Assembly: GCA_016776635.1 (NCBI GenBank)
Contig: JADHSZ010000009.1
Coordinates: 1-51,808 of the forward strand
Reading direction: 5' to 3'
DNA from: Alphaproteobacteria bacterium
GTDB lineage: Bacteria > Pseudomonadota > Alphaproteobacteria > UBA11136
DNA: 51,808 nt
The notes under the pieces were generated by a model, which saw nothing but the letters and a program-made list of their open reading frames with translations, was not told the origin of the DNA and searched no databases. This document shows positions 19,409 to 27,898 of the stretch, piece after piece; within the stretch, counting starts at the first letter, position 1, and each line of letters starts with the position of its first letter. A program made the position numbers and the translations under genes.

Positions 19409-20218
19409 ATGTCTTTGCGCCGAGTAATTTTGGGTCTGTTTATAGCCCTGACCTGCTTCCTGGTTTCCCGTCCGTCGGCACAAGCCGCGAACCTTCCCTC
19501 CTACCGGGCGGTCTACACTCTTGCCCTCGACAGGGCCTCGGCTCAGAGCGGCCTTGTGGGCGCGCCGGGTTCCATGACTATCGAATGGCAGGATGTCTGC
19601 GACGGCTGGAGCGCCGTCCAACATGTGACCATCAATCTGAATGAAGGTTCAGGAAATACTATGGAAACCGATTCACGTTTTGCCAGTTGGGAATCCAAGG
19701 ACGGTCTTGTCTTCCGGTTTGACGTAAGGAATTCCCGGGATGGCAGTCTCTACGAGCAATTCAGCGGTCGCGCGACCCTTTCCAGTCAAGGCGGCCCAGG
19801 TCATGTAGTGTATTCGGCGCCAGGGGGTAAAACTCTCGATATTCCCAAGGGGGCGGTTTTTCCCTCCGAGCATCTGTTCGTTCTTGTGGATGCGGCAAAA
19901 AAAGGAGAAAAAATTCTCTCCCGTGTTGTTTTTGACGGCGCCAGCGATGAGGGAATGTTCGAAATCAATGCCGTCATTGGTGCTTTAACTCCGGTTGCAA
20001 CACCAAATGCCGATCTGGATTCTTCATTAAATACGAAATACTGGCCCATGCGTTTGGCCTTTTTTTCCATGAAAGTTGGCGTTGATCTCCCTGAATATGA
20101 AACTACGGTCCATCTTCTGGAAAACGGGATTGCCCGGGAGCTTCTCCTCGATTATGGGAACTTTAAAATAAGGGGCACCCTGGATACGGTGGAATTTCCT
20201 CCCGAGCCGTCCTGTTAA
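19409..20218 (+). CDS. eipB: EipB-family periplasmic cell-envelope protein (DUF1849)
   Basis: A 269-residue protein with a signal peptide (LGLFIALTCFLVSRPSAQA) and the DUF1849 sequence pattern (YRAVYTLALDRASAQSGLVGAPGSMTIEWQDVCDGW, ETDSRFASWESKDGL). EipB is a periplasmic barrel protein needed for envelope integrity in Brucella and conserved in alphaproteobacteria. There a conserved disulfide joins the cysteine in the DVCDGW region to one at the extreme C-terminus. Both cysteines are present here: one in VCDGW (about residue 64), the other the very last residue (PEPSC). The ATG at 19409 has AGAGAAGGA before it. No partner gene is adjacent. Confidence 0.88.
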   Translation: MSLRRVILGLFIALTCFLVSRPSAQAANLPSYRAVYTLALDRASAQSGLVGAPGSMTIEWQDVCDGWSAVQHVTINLNEGSGNTMETDSRFASWESKDGLVFRFDVRNSRDGSLYEQFSGRATLSSQGGPGHVVYSAPGGKTLDIPKGAVFPSEHLFVLVDAAKKGEKILSRVVFDGASDEGMFEINAVIGALTPVATPNADLDSSLNTKYWPMRLAFFSMKVGVDLPEYETTVHLLENGIARELLLDYGNFKIRGTLDTVEFPPEPSC

Positions 20219-20445
20219 CATGATTTATATTCATTCCGGATAGGCTGGAGTCTTCCTGCCTCTCATGGCGGGAGAGACGGGGTTCTTTTCTCCTGTACGT
20301 ACCGAGCCCGGGAAAGGAGCGTGTCTTGAGAGTAAAATTGTTGTAATAATTAACTAACGGTGGGGAAGGGCGATCTTTTTCTCTCCGCGCTAAAGTTTTC
20401 AGAGCATCAAGACCATTAGTTAAAACCAGATAGCATGGGTGTTTC

Positions 20446-20811
20446 GTGTCAAAGACCATTCTTATCGTTGAAGACAACGAATTGAACATGAAGCTGTTCC
20501 ATGACCTTCTCGACGCCCACGGCTATGCGACGGTTCAGACCATGGATGGCACCGAAGTTATGGATTTGGCAAGACAGCACCATCCCGACCTGATTCTCAT
20601 GGATATCCAGTTGCCCGAGGTATCCGGCCTTGAGGTGGCGAAATGGATCAAGGATGATGAAGAGTTGAAATCCATCCCTATTGTCGCTGTCACCGCCTTT
20701 GCCATGAAGGGGGATGAAGAGAAAATTCTTGAAGGGGGCTGCGAAGCCTATATTGCCAAGCCCATATCAGTGGCTCATTTCCTTGAAACCGTTGAGAAGT
20801 TTCTGAACTGA
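20446..20811 (+). CDS. divK: Single-domain response regulator DivK
   Basis: A 121-residue receiver domain with no output. Acidic pair ED at residues 9-10, phospho-acceptor Asp53 ([10 protein letters not shown]), conserved Thr in VAVTAFAM and Lys in YIAKPIS: fully competent. Starts at GTG. In Caulobacter DivK is phosphorylated by DivJ, dephosphorylated by PleC, and restrains the CckA-CtrA pathway through DivL. The directly following pleD, six bases downstream, makes the DivK assignment firm. The 227 bases upstream contain no gene; there is an AT-rich promoter-like stretch near 20326-20360 but no clean CtrA box. Confidence 0.93.
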   Translation: MSKTILIVEDNELNMKLFHDLLDAHGYATVQTMDGTEVMDLARQHHPDLILMDIQLPEVSGLEVAKWIKDDEELKSIPIVAVTAFAMKGDEEKILEGGCEAYIAKPISVAHFLETVEKFLN

Positions 20812-20817
20812 ACCCCC

Positions 20818-22239
20818 ATGACAGCTCGTGTTCTCATCGTTGATGATTTGCTTCCCAACGTAAAGTTGCTTGAGGCAAAACTTACAAATGAGTATTTCGA
20901 CGTTATTACGGCTTTCAACGGCCAAGAGGCCCTTGATGCGGCGGTGAGCCAGTCCCCCGACATTATGCTTCTCGACGTGATGATGCCTGGCATGGATGGA
21001 TACGAAGTCTGTCGGCGTATGAAGGCCGACCCCCAGCTGATGCATATTCCCGTGGTTATGGTTACGGCATTGAGTGAGGTCAGCGACCGGGTTACCGGGC
21101 TTGAATGTGGCGCCGACGATTTTCTTACCAAGCCAGTTAACGATGTGGCCCTTGTGGCGCGGGTTAAATCTCTGGTGCGTCTCAAGATGACCATAGATGA
21201 ATGGCGCCGCCGCGAGGAAACCTGTGATCAATTCGGGGTGATTCCCGCCGATGAAAGTGCCACCGGTATGGAAGCCACCGGCGCCAGGGTTCTGGTCGTT
21301 GACAAACAAGAAATAATCGGAGCCAAGATCAAGGATGTGCTTGCTGTCGACAAGCACGAGTTTTTCCTTTCGACCGGTCAGGAAGAAGCTCTTGGCTTGG
21401 CATTGGAGAATCCTTTCGATCTCATCATCGTTGGCGCCATTCCGGAATCGGAAGGTGGCGATTCCTTACGCTTGTGTTCCATGTTGCGGTCCCGGGACGA
21501 GACCAGGAACGTGCCTATACTGATTCTTATCGAAGATGACGACATGGATTTTCTTGCCAAGGCTCTGGAACTGGGGGTCAATGATTATCTCGTCAAGCCT
21601 GTGGAGCCGAGTGAACTTTTAGCGCGCAGCCGCGGCCAGATTCGCCGCAAGCGGTATCAGGACTGTTTGCGTGATAACTACGAGCGCAGCCTTTCCATGG
21701 CCCTGACCGACAGTTTGACAGGACTCTATAATCGTCGTTACGCCAACGCCCATCTCAGTACCACTCTTCAGAGATCTAAGGAGGATGGCCGTCCTATCGC
21801 CATCCTTATGATCGATATCGATCATTTTAAGCAGGTTAACGATACCCATGGGCATGCCGTAGGAGATGAAGTGCTGCGCGAAATCTCCAACCGCATTATC
21901 CATTGCGTGCGTAGTTTTGACATGGTGGCGCGCATGGGGGGGGAGGAATTCATCGTTGTTCTTCCCGATGCGCCCACGGAAATCGTCCTTTCGGTGGCTG
22001 AACGCCTGCGTAGTGTAATGGCCGACAATCCATTTAAAATCTCCGACCCCAAAATCGGTGAATTGACCGTTACCATCAGTATCGGCGCAGTTCTGGCGCG
22101 TCCTGGCGAGGATACGCCGGAAGATCTTATGAGGTTCGCCGATGAAGCCCTCTATGCGGCCAAGGGAGAAGGCCGCAACCGCGTTGTTTCCGCGTTTGAA
22201 TCAGAATTTAGGCCGTCGGGAAAAAGCGCCGCCGGTTAA
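20818..22239 (+). CDS. pleD: Diguanylate cyclase response regulator PleD
   Basis: A 473-residue REC-REC-GGDEF protein. REC1 is intact (D9, D10, phospho-acceptor D53, K107 region LTKPVND). REC2 (residues about 155-275) has lost the acceptor: LIIVGAIPE has Gly where Asp is expected. This matches the known adaptor role of the second receiver in Caulobacter PleD. The cyclase half-site GGEEF is at 374-378, preceded by an allosteric I-site RxxD (RSFD, 365-368), so product inhibition by c-di-GMP is expected. Phosphorylation promotes dimerisation and c-di-GMP synthesis at the developing pole. It forms an operon with divK. Confidence 0.95.
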   Translation: MTARVLIVDDLLPNVKLLEAKLTNEYFDVITAFNGQEALDAAVSQSPDIMLLDVMMPGMDGYEVCRRMKADPQLMHIPVVMVTALSEVSDRVTGLECGADDFLTKPVNDVALVARVKSLVRLKMTIDEWRRREETCDQFGVIPADESATGMEATGARVLVVDKQEIIGAKIKDVLAVDKHEFFLSTGQEEALGLALENPFDLIIVGAIPESEGGDSLRLCSMLRSRDETRNVPILILIEDDDMDFLAKALELGVNDYLVKPVEPSELLARSRGQIRRKRYQDCLRDNYERSLSMALTDSLTGLYNRRYANAHLSTTLQRSKEDGRPIAILMIDIDHFKQVNDTHGHAVGDEVLREISNRIIHCVRSFDMVARMGGEEFIVVLPDAPTEIVLSVAERLRSVMADNPFKISDPKIGELTVTISIGAVLARPGEDTPEDLMRFADEALYAAKGEGRNRVVSAFESEFRPSGKSAAG

Positions 22240-22281
22240 TCGCTGTTTTGGCGAAGAAAGAGGCTGGTAAAGACACTTTGT

Positions 22282-22304
22282 GGCCACCCGCAGGGATGGC
22301 CTTT
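22282..22304 (+). terminator. Possible terminator hairpin after pleD
   Basis: GGCCA-CCC at 22282-22289 pairs with GGG-a-TGGCC at 22293-22301 (one bulged A), followed by only three T. It lies 43 bases after the pleD stop, between convergent pleD and rpmG. The T-run is short, so efficiency is doubtful. Confidence 0.45.
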
Positions 22305-22365
22305 ATCCTCGGACAGGCGTTTTCAGCTTTACCCAAACGTCGATGAGGAAGGGAGAGGGCTGCCC

Positions 22366-22533
22366 CTACTTGATCTTTTCTTCCTTGAATTTTACATGCT
22401 TGCGCACCACCGGGTCGTATTTGCGGAACGAGAGCTTCTCAGCTTTCTGCTTGGGATTCCGCTTGGCGACGTAGAAATATCCGGTGTCGGCCGTGCTGGT
22501 CATTTTGACAACAATGGAATTTGGTTTGGCCAT
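22366..22533 (-). CDS. rpmG: 50S ribosomal protein L33
   Basis: A 55-residue ribosomal protein, ATG at 22533, TAG at 22366-22368. [20 protein letters not shown], then [35 protein letters not shown]: the standard L33 sequence. It lacks the CxxC zinc pairs, so it is the zinc-free (C-minus) form. It lies convergent to pleD; L33 next to pleD and divK is common in alphaproteobacteria. Confidence 0.96.
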   Translation of the reverse strand: MAKPNSIVVKMTSTADTGYFYVAKRNPKQKAEKLSFRKYDPVVRKHVKFKEEKIK

Positions 22534-22627
22534 GTTTCTTCCGTGAATCTAAAGATCAGACTTGAAAGCGAGAACATACCCGCCTTCGACAGACTGTCAA
22601 GTGTGATTGGGGATTAAGCCAGCTTGT

Positions 22628-24247
22628 CTATCGGTTGGCGATGGCCGGAAAAGAAAGATTCATGGCACGACTGTAGATCGTCTGATCGGAAAGAATCTGT
22701 TTTGCCACATCAATGTCTTGATCCGATGTCTTTTTGCGCGATGGACAGATAGCGCGCAGTTTTTCGACGGATTCCTCGCTGGGAAGTTCCTCGGCCCGCC
22801 ACTGGGAAAAAACGGTTTCCGAAACAACAACGCCGGCATGAAGTTTTTTCAGGCGACGGACAAATTCGGCATTTTCCTTTCCGGCGCTATCAATGTTTTC
22901 CCTGCTGGTACAGATAGTAGGTAATACACCAAGATTGTGCAGGGTGTAGCCGGAGGGGGCGTGGAAACGGGACCATGTAAGGGTCAGCTCACCGTCATTG
23001 GGAAGGGTGATAACGTTCTGAACGGTGCCCTTGCCATAAGAATTGGATCCCACAACGACAGCCCGGCCGTGGTCCTGAAGAGCCGCTGCGACGATCTCGG
23101 CGGCCGATGCCGTATTGCCGTTGGTAAGCACCGCCAGGGGAAGATTCTGTGCCTTGTCGTCTTCGCTGGCGGCAAAACTTTGGTTGCTATCGGGGTGCCG
23201 ACCGTTGGTAGAGACGATCTTTCCTTCGGTCAGAAACAGGTTTGAGACTTCCACCGCCTGATCAAGAAGCCCCCCCGGGTTGGACCGAAGATCAAGGATA
23301 ATTCCTTTTATTTCTCCTGATTGGATAGCAGGCTCCATTTCCACCAAAATGTTTTCAAGGCCCTTGCTGGTGCGCTTGTTAAACGAGGTGATGCGGATGT
23401 AACCCAGATCATCCATCATTTTATGGGTTACGGTAACGCCGACAATTAATCTGCGCGACAGGGTTACGGATAGGGGGTCGTCGCTGTCGTCGCGCCTAAC
23501 GGTCACGGTAACGTCGGAGCCTATTTTCCCACGCAGCCGGTCCACCACCTCACGGATGGTCAGTCCGGCAACCACTTCATCGTTGATGTGAGTGATGCGG
23601 TCATTGTCCTGAAGTCCCATTTTTTCGGCGGGGGTATCAGGTAGAACGGACACCACGCGGATTTCATCGCCATCCACAAGAATTTGCACGCCGATGCCGC
23701 CAAATCCGTCACGAGTGGCCCGGTTGCGGCGGGCGTCGAGGGCGCTGGCATAGCGTGAAAAGCCGTCGAGTTCCGTAACCATGCTTTGGAAGATGCTGGC
23801 ATAAATATTCTCGGCCTCTGTCTCCAGAAGGGGGGTGGAGGCGATGCGTCCGTTTTCGATCATTTCCACCGTCAGATCAGCCCAGGCCTTTGTATCGTCG
23901 TCCTCCGGGGCGGGCATGGAGCCGAGAAAGCTGTCGCCGAGGGAAAGGTCCACATGGTCGCCATTTCTGGAGACATCCAATTGCGGATCAATGGCTGTCA
24001 GTCCTTCCAGGCCACTCACGGTCAATTCGCCAATGTTCACATCCTCGATGAATCGTTCGGAAATATAGTCGTAACCGGCAGAAAATACCGGGGTGGCATC
24101 TCTCTCGGTAAAGTGAGGTGAAGACTCCTCAACGGGAAGAAAGGCGCAGGCGGATGAAGCCAGCGCCAGCACCAACGCAGCGCTGATGCCTTTCAGCGAC
24201 CCTGAAAAAGGTATGGCAGCTCGTAAATGTCTTTCTATCAACCGCAT
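22628..24247 (-). CDS. S41-family C-terminal processing protease with PDZ domain
   Basis: A 539-residue exported protease. The N-terminus has a hydrophobic segment ISAALVLALASSAC, which may be a lipoprotein signal with the Cys near residue 34, although Ser at -3 is unusual. A PDZ domain lies around residues 190-275 (GGIGVQILVDGDEIRVVSVLPDTPAEKMGLQ, DRITHINDEVV). The S41 catalytic domain shows GIILDLRSNPGGLLDQAV, the nucleophile region NGNTASAAEIVAAAL (Ser) and SYGKGTVQ (Lys). Such proteases trim periplasmic proteins. A roughly 150-residue N-terminal region before the PDZ does not resemble CtpA. It lies 9 bases downstream of the DUF983 gene and is likely co-transcribed with it. Confidence 0.9.
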   Translation of the reverse strand: MRLIERHLRAAIPFSGSLKGISAALVLALASSACAFLPVEESSPHFTERDATPVFSAGYDYISERFIEDVNIGELTVSGLEGLTAIDPQLDVSRNGDHVDLSLGDSFLGSMPAPEDDDTKAWADLTVEMIENGRIASTPLLETEAENIYASIFQSMVTELDGFSRYASALDARRNRATRDGFGGIGVQILVDGDEIRVVSVLPDTPAEKMGLQDNDRITHINDEVVAGLTIREVVDRLRGKIGSDVTVTVRRDDSDDPLSVTLSRRLIVGVTVTHKMMDDLGYIRITSFNKRTSKGLENILVEMEPAIQSGEIKGIILDLRSNPGGLLDQAVEVSNLFLTEGKIVSTNGRHPDSNQSFAASEDDKAQNLPLAVLTNGNTASAAEIVAAALQDHGRAVVVGSNSYGKGTVQNVITLPNDGELTLTWSRFHAPSGYTLHNLGVLPTICTSRENIDSAGKENAEFVRRLKKLHAGVVVSETVFSQWRAEELPSEESVEKLRAICPSRKKTSDQDIDVAKQILSDQTIYSRAMNLSFPAIANR

Positions 24248-24256
24248 GAATTGCGC

Positions 24257-24706
24257 CTATCCCTTGATTCTCAGCACCCAGAGCAAAGCAAGAACCGTGC
24301 CTTTGATCCGCGGCAAAAGATACAACGTCAGTATCAGGGTGAGGGGGAGCCATATGGCTGCTTGTACCCATATGGCCGGTGACACCATGCGTTCAAGGAT
24401 CAGGACTCCCGGCACACACAGATGGCCGACAATGAAGACGGTGAAATAAGCCGGCACATCATCCGAGCGGTATTGTGACAGCGGAATATTACAGGAGGAG
24501 CATTCTTCTTCGGGGCTGATATAGCCGGCGAACACTCTACCCCCGCCGCAAGCCGGACAACGCCGGGCGAACCCCCGGAGAAGAGCGGCAATTTTGACCT
24601 TCATAGAGGTTTCCGGAATGTGGGAATTAGGCCGGGTCATTATCTGGTAGTTGTCTGAACCTGTCGTCACAATATGTTTGTAATCCTCCGGCTGAAAAAG
24701 CGCCAT
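24257..24706 (-). CDS. DUF983 family membrane protein with zinc-ribbon
   Basis: Up to 149 residues. A four-cysteine ribbon (RCPACGGGRVFAGYI and ECSSCNIPL) precedes two membrane helices (YFTVFIVGHLCVPGVLILERM and AAIWLPLTLILTLYLLP). The segment DDVPAYFTVFIVGH is the DUF983 signature. The family is of unknown function. The true start is unclear: ATG at 24706, 24640 or 24604 are all in frame with no good ribosome-binding site; the conserved part begins near KIAALLRGFARRCP, so 24640 or 24604 may be correct. In other alphaproteobacteria this gene often sits close to rnr, as here, but the Hpt gene intervenes. Confidence 0.85.
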   Translation of the reverse strand: MALFQPEDYKHIVTTGSDNYQIMTRPNSHIPETSMKVKIAALLRGFARRCPACGGGRVFAGYISPEEECSSCNIPLSQYRSDDVPAYFTVFIVGHLCVPGVLILERMVSPAIWVQAAIWLPLTLILTLYLLPRIKGTVLALLWVLRIKG

Positions 24707-24822
24707 ATATAATCACTATAATCACCGAAAATTAATATTGTCCTTCCTATATTCTATATGGAGTTTTTGAATAATAGGGGTGATTGAGCCTTGGATTTGT
24801 TGATGTAATCGTAGGGAGCGCT

Positions 24823-25602
24823 ATGTCACAGGCCACGAATTATGAAGATGTGATGGAAAGTCTGCGCCAGGACTTTCTGGAAGGCTCTCTGGAGCGCCTC
24901 GAACAACTCGAAGCCGTTATAGACGGTATTCATAACGAAAACGTCCTTACTGCCGAAACTCTCATGGATTTCCATCGTCAGGTGCATTCATTGAAGGGCC
25001 TGGGCGGCACCTTCGGCTTTCCCTTTATCACGCTTCTGTCCCACCGCCTGGAGGATTATCTGGCGGACCTTTCCGGCTTGAGTAAGTCCCAGGCCCGTGA
25101 TGTGGAGGCATATCTCGATGCTTTGCGAAAAGTAGTTGAAACAGGTTCCGAACCGGATGAGGAACAGCGTGACACTATCCTGCGTGGACTTCCGGTACAC
25201 GGGGGAGACGACAGTCAGGAAGCCGCTCCCCAACGTGATGTGGAAGTTCTTCTTGTTGCGTCATCCAAGACATTGACCCATCTCGTATCGGAAAAATTAC
25301 GGAACATGGGGTTTCGTGTGGTGACCGCACGGTCATCCGTGGACGCCTTGGGAATGGCAATCAGCACCAGACCCGATCTGGTAATTGTTTCGGCCACCAT
25401 GAAAGGATTGAGCGGGGTAGATATGAGCCGCGCCATGTCCGCCATGTCGACCACGGCGGATATTCCGGTAATGATCTTGACCAGTTTTAATGACGGTCAT
25501 CAGGCCCTGTCGGGGGCTCCTGATAACGTGGAAATCATCCATACTGGAGACCCCTTCGTCCGGGAAATCACTTCAGGGCTGGAAAAATACAACCTGCTCT
25601 GA
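24823..25602 (+). CDS. Hpt domain fused to a degenerate receiver domain
   Basis: A 259-residue protein. Residues 10-110 form a histidine phosphotransfer domain with the phospho-site motif HSLKGLGGTFGFP (His55). Residues 140-255 fold like a receiver by pattern (DVEVLLVASSKTLTHLVSEKLRNMGFRVVTA, PDLVIVSATMKGLSGVDM), but the key residues are gone. The acidic pair is Ala-Ser (146-147), the phospho-acceptor Asp is Ser190, and the Lys position reads HTGDPF. It therefore probably relays phosphate on the Hpt only, with the pseudo-receiver as a binding module. ATG 24823 has AGGGAG five bases upstream; an upstream TTG at 24784 is less likely. No kinase is adjacent; its stop is 6 bases from the convergent rnr stop. 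Confidence 0.85.
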   Translation: MSQATNYEDVMESLRQDFLEGSLERLEQLEAVIDGIHNENVLTAETLMDFHRQVHSLKGLGGTFGFPFITLLSHRLEDYLADLSGLSKSQARDVEAYLDALRKVVETGSEPDEEQRDTILRGLPVHGGDDSQEAAPQRDVEVLLVASSKTLTHLVSEKLRNMGFRVVTARSSVDALGMAISTRPDLVIVSATMKGLSGVDMSRAMSAMSTTADIPVMILTSFNDGHQALSGAPDNVEIIHTGDPFVREITSGLEKYNLL

Positions 25603-25608
25603 GCGCGA

Positions 25609-27882
25609 TTATTTTTTTCTTCTTCTGCGTCTCTGCCGCCCGGATGCGCCCGCTCCATGCTTTTTCATGACCCGCCTTTTCTTTCCGGGTGTGGTTGGAG
25701 CGGGTTTCCCTTTGCGTCCCCCTTCGAGAATTTCGAACTGCATGCCGCCGGTCACGGGATTGGCTTCCGTCAGTTGCACAATTACCGGATCGCCCAGGGT
25801 GAAGGTCGTTCCCGTGGCGCGTCCACACAGACAATGGCGGGATTCATCGTGATCGAAAAATTCCGTACCCAGGCTTCGCACCGGCACCAGACCGTCGGCG
25901 CCTGTTTCGTCCAGGGTCACAAACAGGCCAAACCGGGTGACACCGTTGATGCGGCCGGAGAACCGCGCCCCTATCCGGTCGCTGAGGAAGGCCACGGTAT
26001 AACGGTCGAAGGCATCCCGCTCCGCCGCTTCGCCACGGCGCTCGGTATCGGAAATATGCTCGGCGATGTCGCCAAAGCGCTTGATTGAATCAGCACTCAA
26101 GCCGTGTTCGCCGAGTTTCAGGGCGTCGATCAGGGAGCGATGAACAAGAAGGTCCGAATAGCGCCGGATGGGTGAGGTGAAATGGGCATACTGACTCAGC
26201 GCCAGGCCAAAATGGCCGAGATTTTCCGGGCTATAGACCGCCTTTGACTGGGTGCGCAGGATGATCTCGGAGATCAAAGGGGAATGATCGCTTGTGGCGG
26301 CCTGATGCAGGATGTGGCTGAAATTCCGGGGCCGTAGCACCTGTCCGCGGGGCAGGGAATAGCCCAGCCCTTTCAGGAAGTCGCGCAGGGCATCCACCTT
26401 CGACGGATCGGGCGGCTCATGAACCCGGTACATACAGGGTCGTTTGCGGCGCGAAAGGGTTTCGGCGGCGGCCACGTTGGCGGTGATCATAAATTCCTCG
26501 ATCAGGCGGTGACTGTCGAGCCGGTCCCGGGCTTCGATACCGGTCAGGTTCCCCGATTCATCCAGCGTTACCCGGCGCTCGGGAAGATCAAGATCGAGTA
26601 CGCCGCGCTCGTCGCGCGCCTTGGAAAGGGCGGCAAATGCGCCATAGAGGGGATTGATGACGGTATCGAGAAGGGCTGTCGTAGTGTCATCGCCGCCGCC
26701 GTCTTTTGCATCCTGCACTTGTGAATAGGTGAGGCGGGCGGTCGAGCGCATGAGGCCCCTGACGAAACGATGACGCCGCAAGCCGCCGTCCCGGTCAAGC
26801 CATAGGTGAACTGCGAGACAGGGGCGGTCCTCGTCGGGGCGCAGCGAGCACAGCCCATTAGACAGAGCCTCGGGCAGCATGGGTACCACCCGGTCTGGAA
26901 AATAGACGGAATTGCCCCGGCTCTCGGCGCAACGGTCCAGGGCGTCTCCGGGACGCACGTAATGGGCCACGTCGGCAATGGCAACCACGAGATGCCAGCC
27001 ACCCTTGTTATTCGGCTCGGGGTCGGACTCCGCCCATACCGCGTCGTCGAAGTCACGGGCATCCGCCCCGTCAATTGTCACCAGAGGCAGGTGGCGAAGA
27101 TCTTCCCGCTCACCCAGTGTGGCGGGTTTCGCGGATTCTGCCTGGGCGATGGCTTCGTCGGGGAATTCCGTGGGGATATCATGGCTGTGGATACAGACCA
27201 GACTGATGGCGCCCGGCGCGTCGGTATGGCCCAGACGCTCTGTCACACGGGCCGTGGGCAGACCACGATGGCGGCTGGGCAGAACTTCCCCCAGCACCAG
27301 TTCTCCGGTTTTTGCGCCGCAATCGTCTTGTCCCAGAACCGCGAACTCGCTTTTGTGGCGGCGGTCCGTGGATTCGATGCGGCCTTCTTTCGCAAGTTTG
27401 CTGAACAGGCCCAGCACCCTGCGTGGACGACCGGCAATGACACGGATGGTGCTGGCCTCATAGCTGGCTTCGTCGATGCGTTTGAGGCGAGCCAGAACTC
27501 TTTCACCGGCACCAAGCGCGGGACGTCCGCGGTGCTCGGGCACTACGTAAATCACCGGTGGCGGCTTCTCGTCATGCCATACGGTAGGCCGCCCTGTGAG
27601 TTCTCCGTCGGCATCAGGACCGATGATTTCTATGACGGCCACGGGAGGCAGGCCGCTCTTGGCCGTTATCCGTTGTTCTTTCCCCTGGGGTTTCTCGCGG
27701 TCGGCCTTAATCAGACCCTCCTCCTTCATTTCCTTGAGGAGCCGTTTAAAGGGAATACGGTCGGCGCCCTTGATGCGGAAGGCGCGGCCGAGCTCACGCT
27801 TGCCCACGCGACCGGGGTTTTCCTTGATGAAGTCAAGGATCTCCTGCTTGCTGGGAAGAGGGGATTTTCGGGTCTTGGTCAA
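25609..27882 (-). CDS. rnr: Ribonuclease R
   Basis: A 757-residue RNB-family exoribonuclease that degrades structured RNA 3-prime to 5-prime. An N-terminal winged-helix region (SKQEILDFIKENPGRVGKRELGRAF) and cold-shock-like domains precede the RNB catalytic core with TIDGADARDFDDAVWAE (metal-binding Asp cluster). A C-terminal S1 domain follows (RFSGRINGVTRFGLFVTLDETGADGLVP), and the protein ends in a strongly basic tail (RQRRRRRKK). Start TTG 27882, 16 bases after the topA stop, is chosen because LTKTRKSPLPSKQ matches the usual N-terminus; 27999 would overlap topA by about 100 bases. It is downstream of topA in the common alphaproteobacterial order. Confidence 0.93.
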   Translation of the reverse strand: MTKTRKSPLPSKQEILDFIKENPGRVGKRELGRAFRIKGADRIPFKRLLKEMKEEGLIKADREKPQGKEQRITAKSGLPPVAVIEIIGPDADGELTGRPTVWHDEKPPPVIYVVPEHRGRPALGAGERVLARLKRIDEASYEASTIRVIAGRPRRVLGLFSKLAKEGRIESTDRRHKSEFAVLGQDDCGAKTGELVLGEVLPSRHRGLPTARVTERLGHTDAPGAISLVCIHSHDIPTEFPDEAIAQAESAKPATLGEREDLRHLPLVTIDGADARDFDDAVWAESDPEPNNKGGWHLVVAIADVAHYVRPGDALDRCAESRGNSVYFPDRVVPMLPEALSNGLCSLRPDEDRPCLAVHLWLDRDGGLRRHRFVRGLMRSTARLTYSQVQDAKDGGGDDTTTALLDTVINPLYGAFAALSKARDERGVLDLDLPERRVTLDESGNLTGIEARDRLDSHRLIEEFMITANVAAAETLSRRKRPCMYRVHEPPDPSKVDALRDFLKGLGYSLPRGQVLRPRNFSHILHQAATSDHSPLISEIILRTQSKAVYSPENLGHFGLALSQYAHFTSPIRRYSDLLVHRSLIDALKLGEHGLSADSIKRFGDIAEHISDTERRGEAAERDAFDRYTVAFLSDRIGARFSGRINGVTRFGLFVTLDETGADGLVPVRSLGTEFFDHDESRHCLCGRATGTTFTLGDPVIVQLTEANPVTGGMQFEILEGGRKGKPAPTTPGKKRRVMKKHGAGASGRQRRRRRKK

Positions 27883-27898
27883 GAAACGACGGAAAGGT

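Noticed and set aside
20326..20445. CtrA site upstream of divK
   Set aside because: TTAAC and TTAA occur at several points but none with the N7 spacing or a TTAACCAT half-site, so no call was made.
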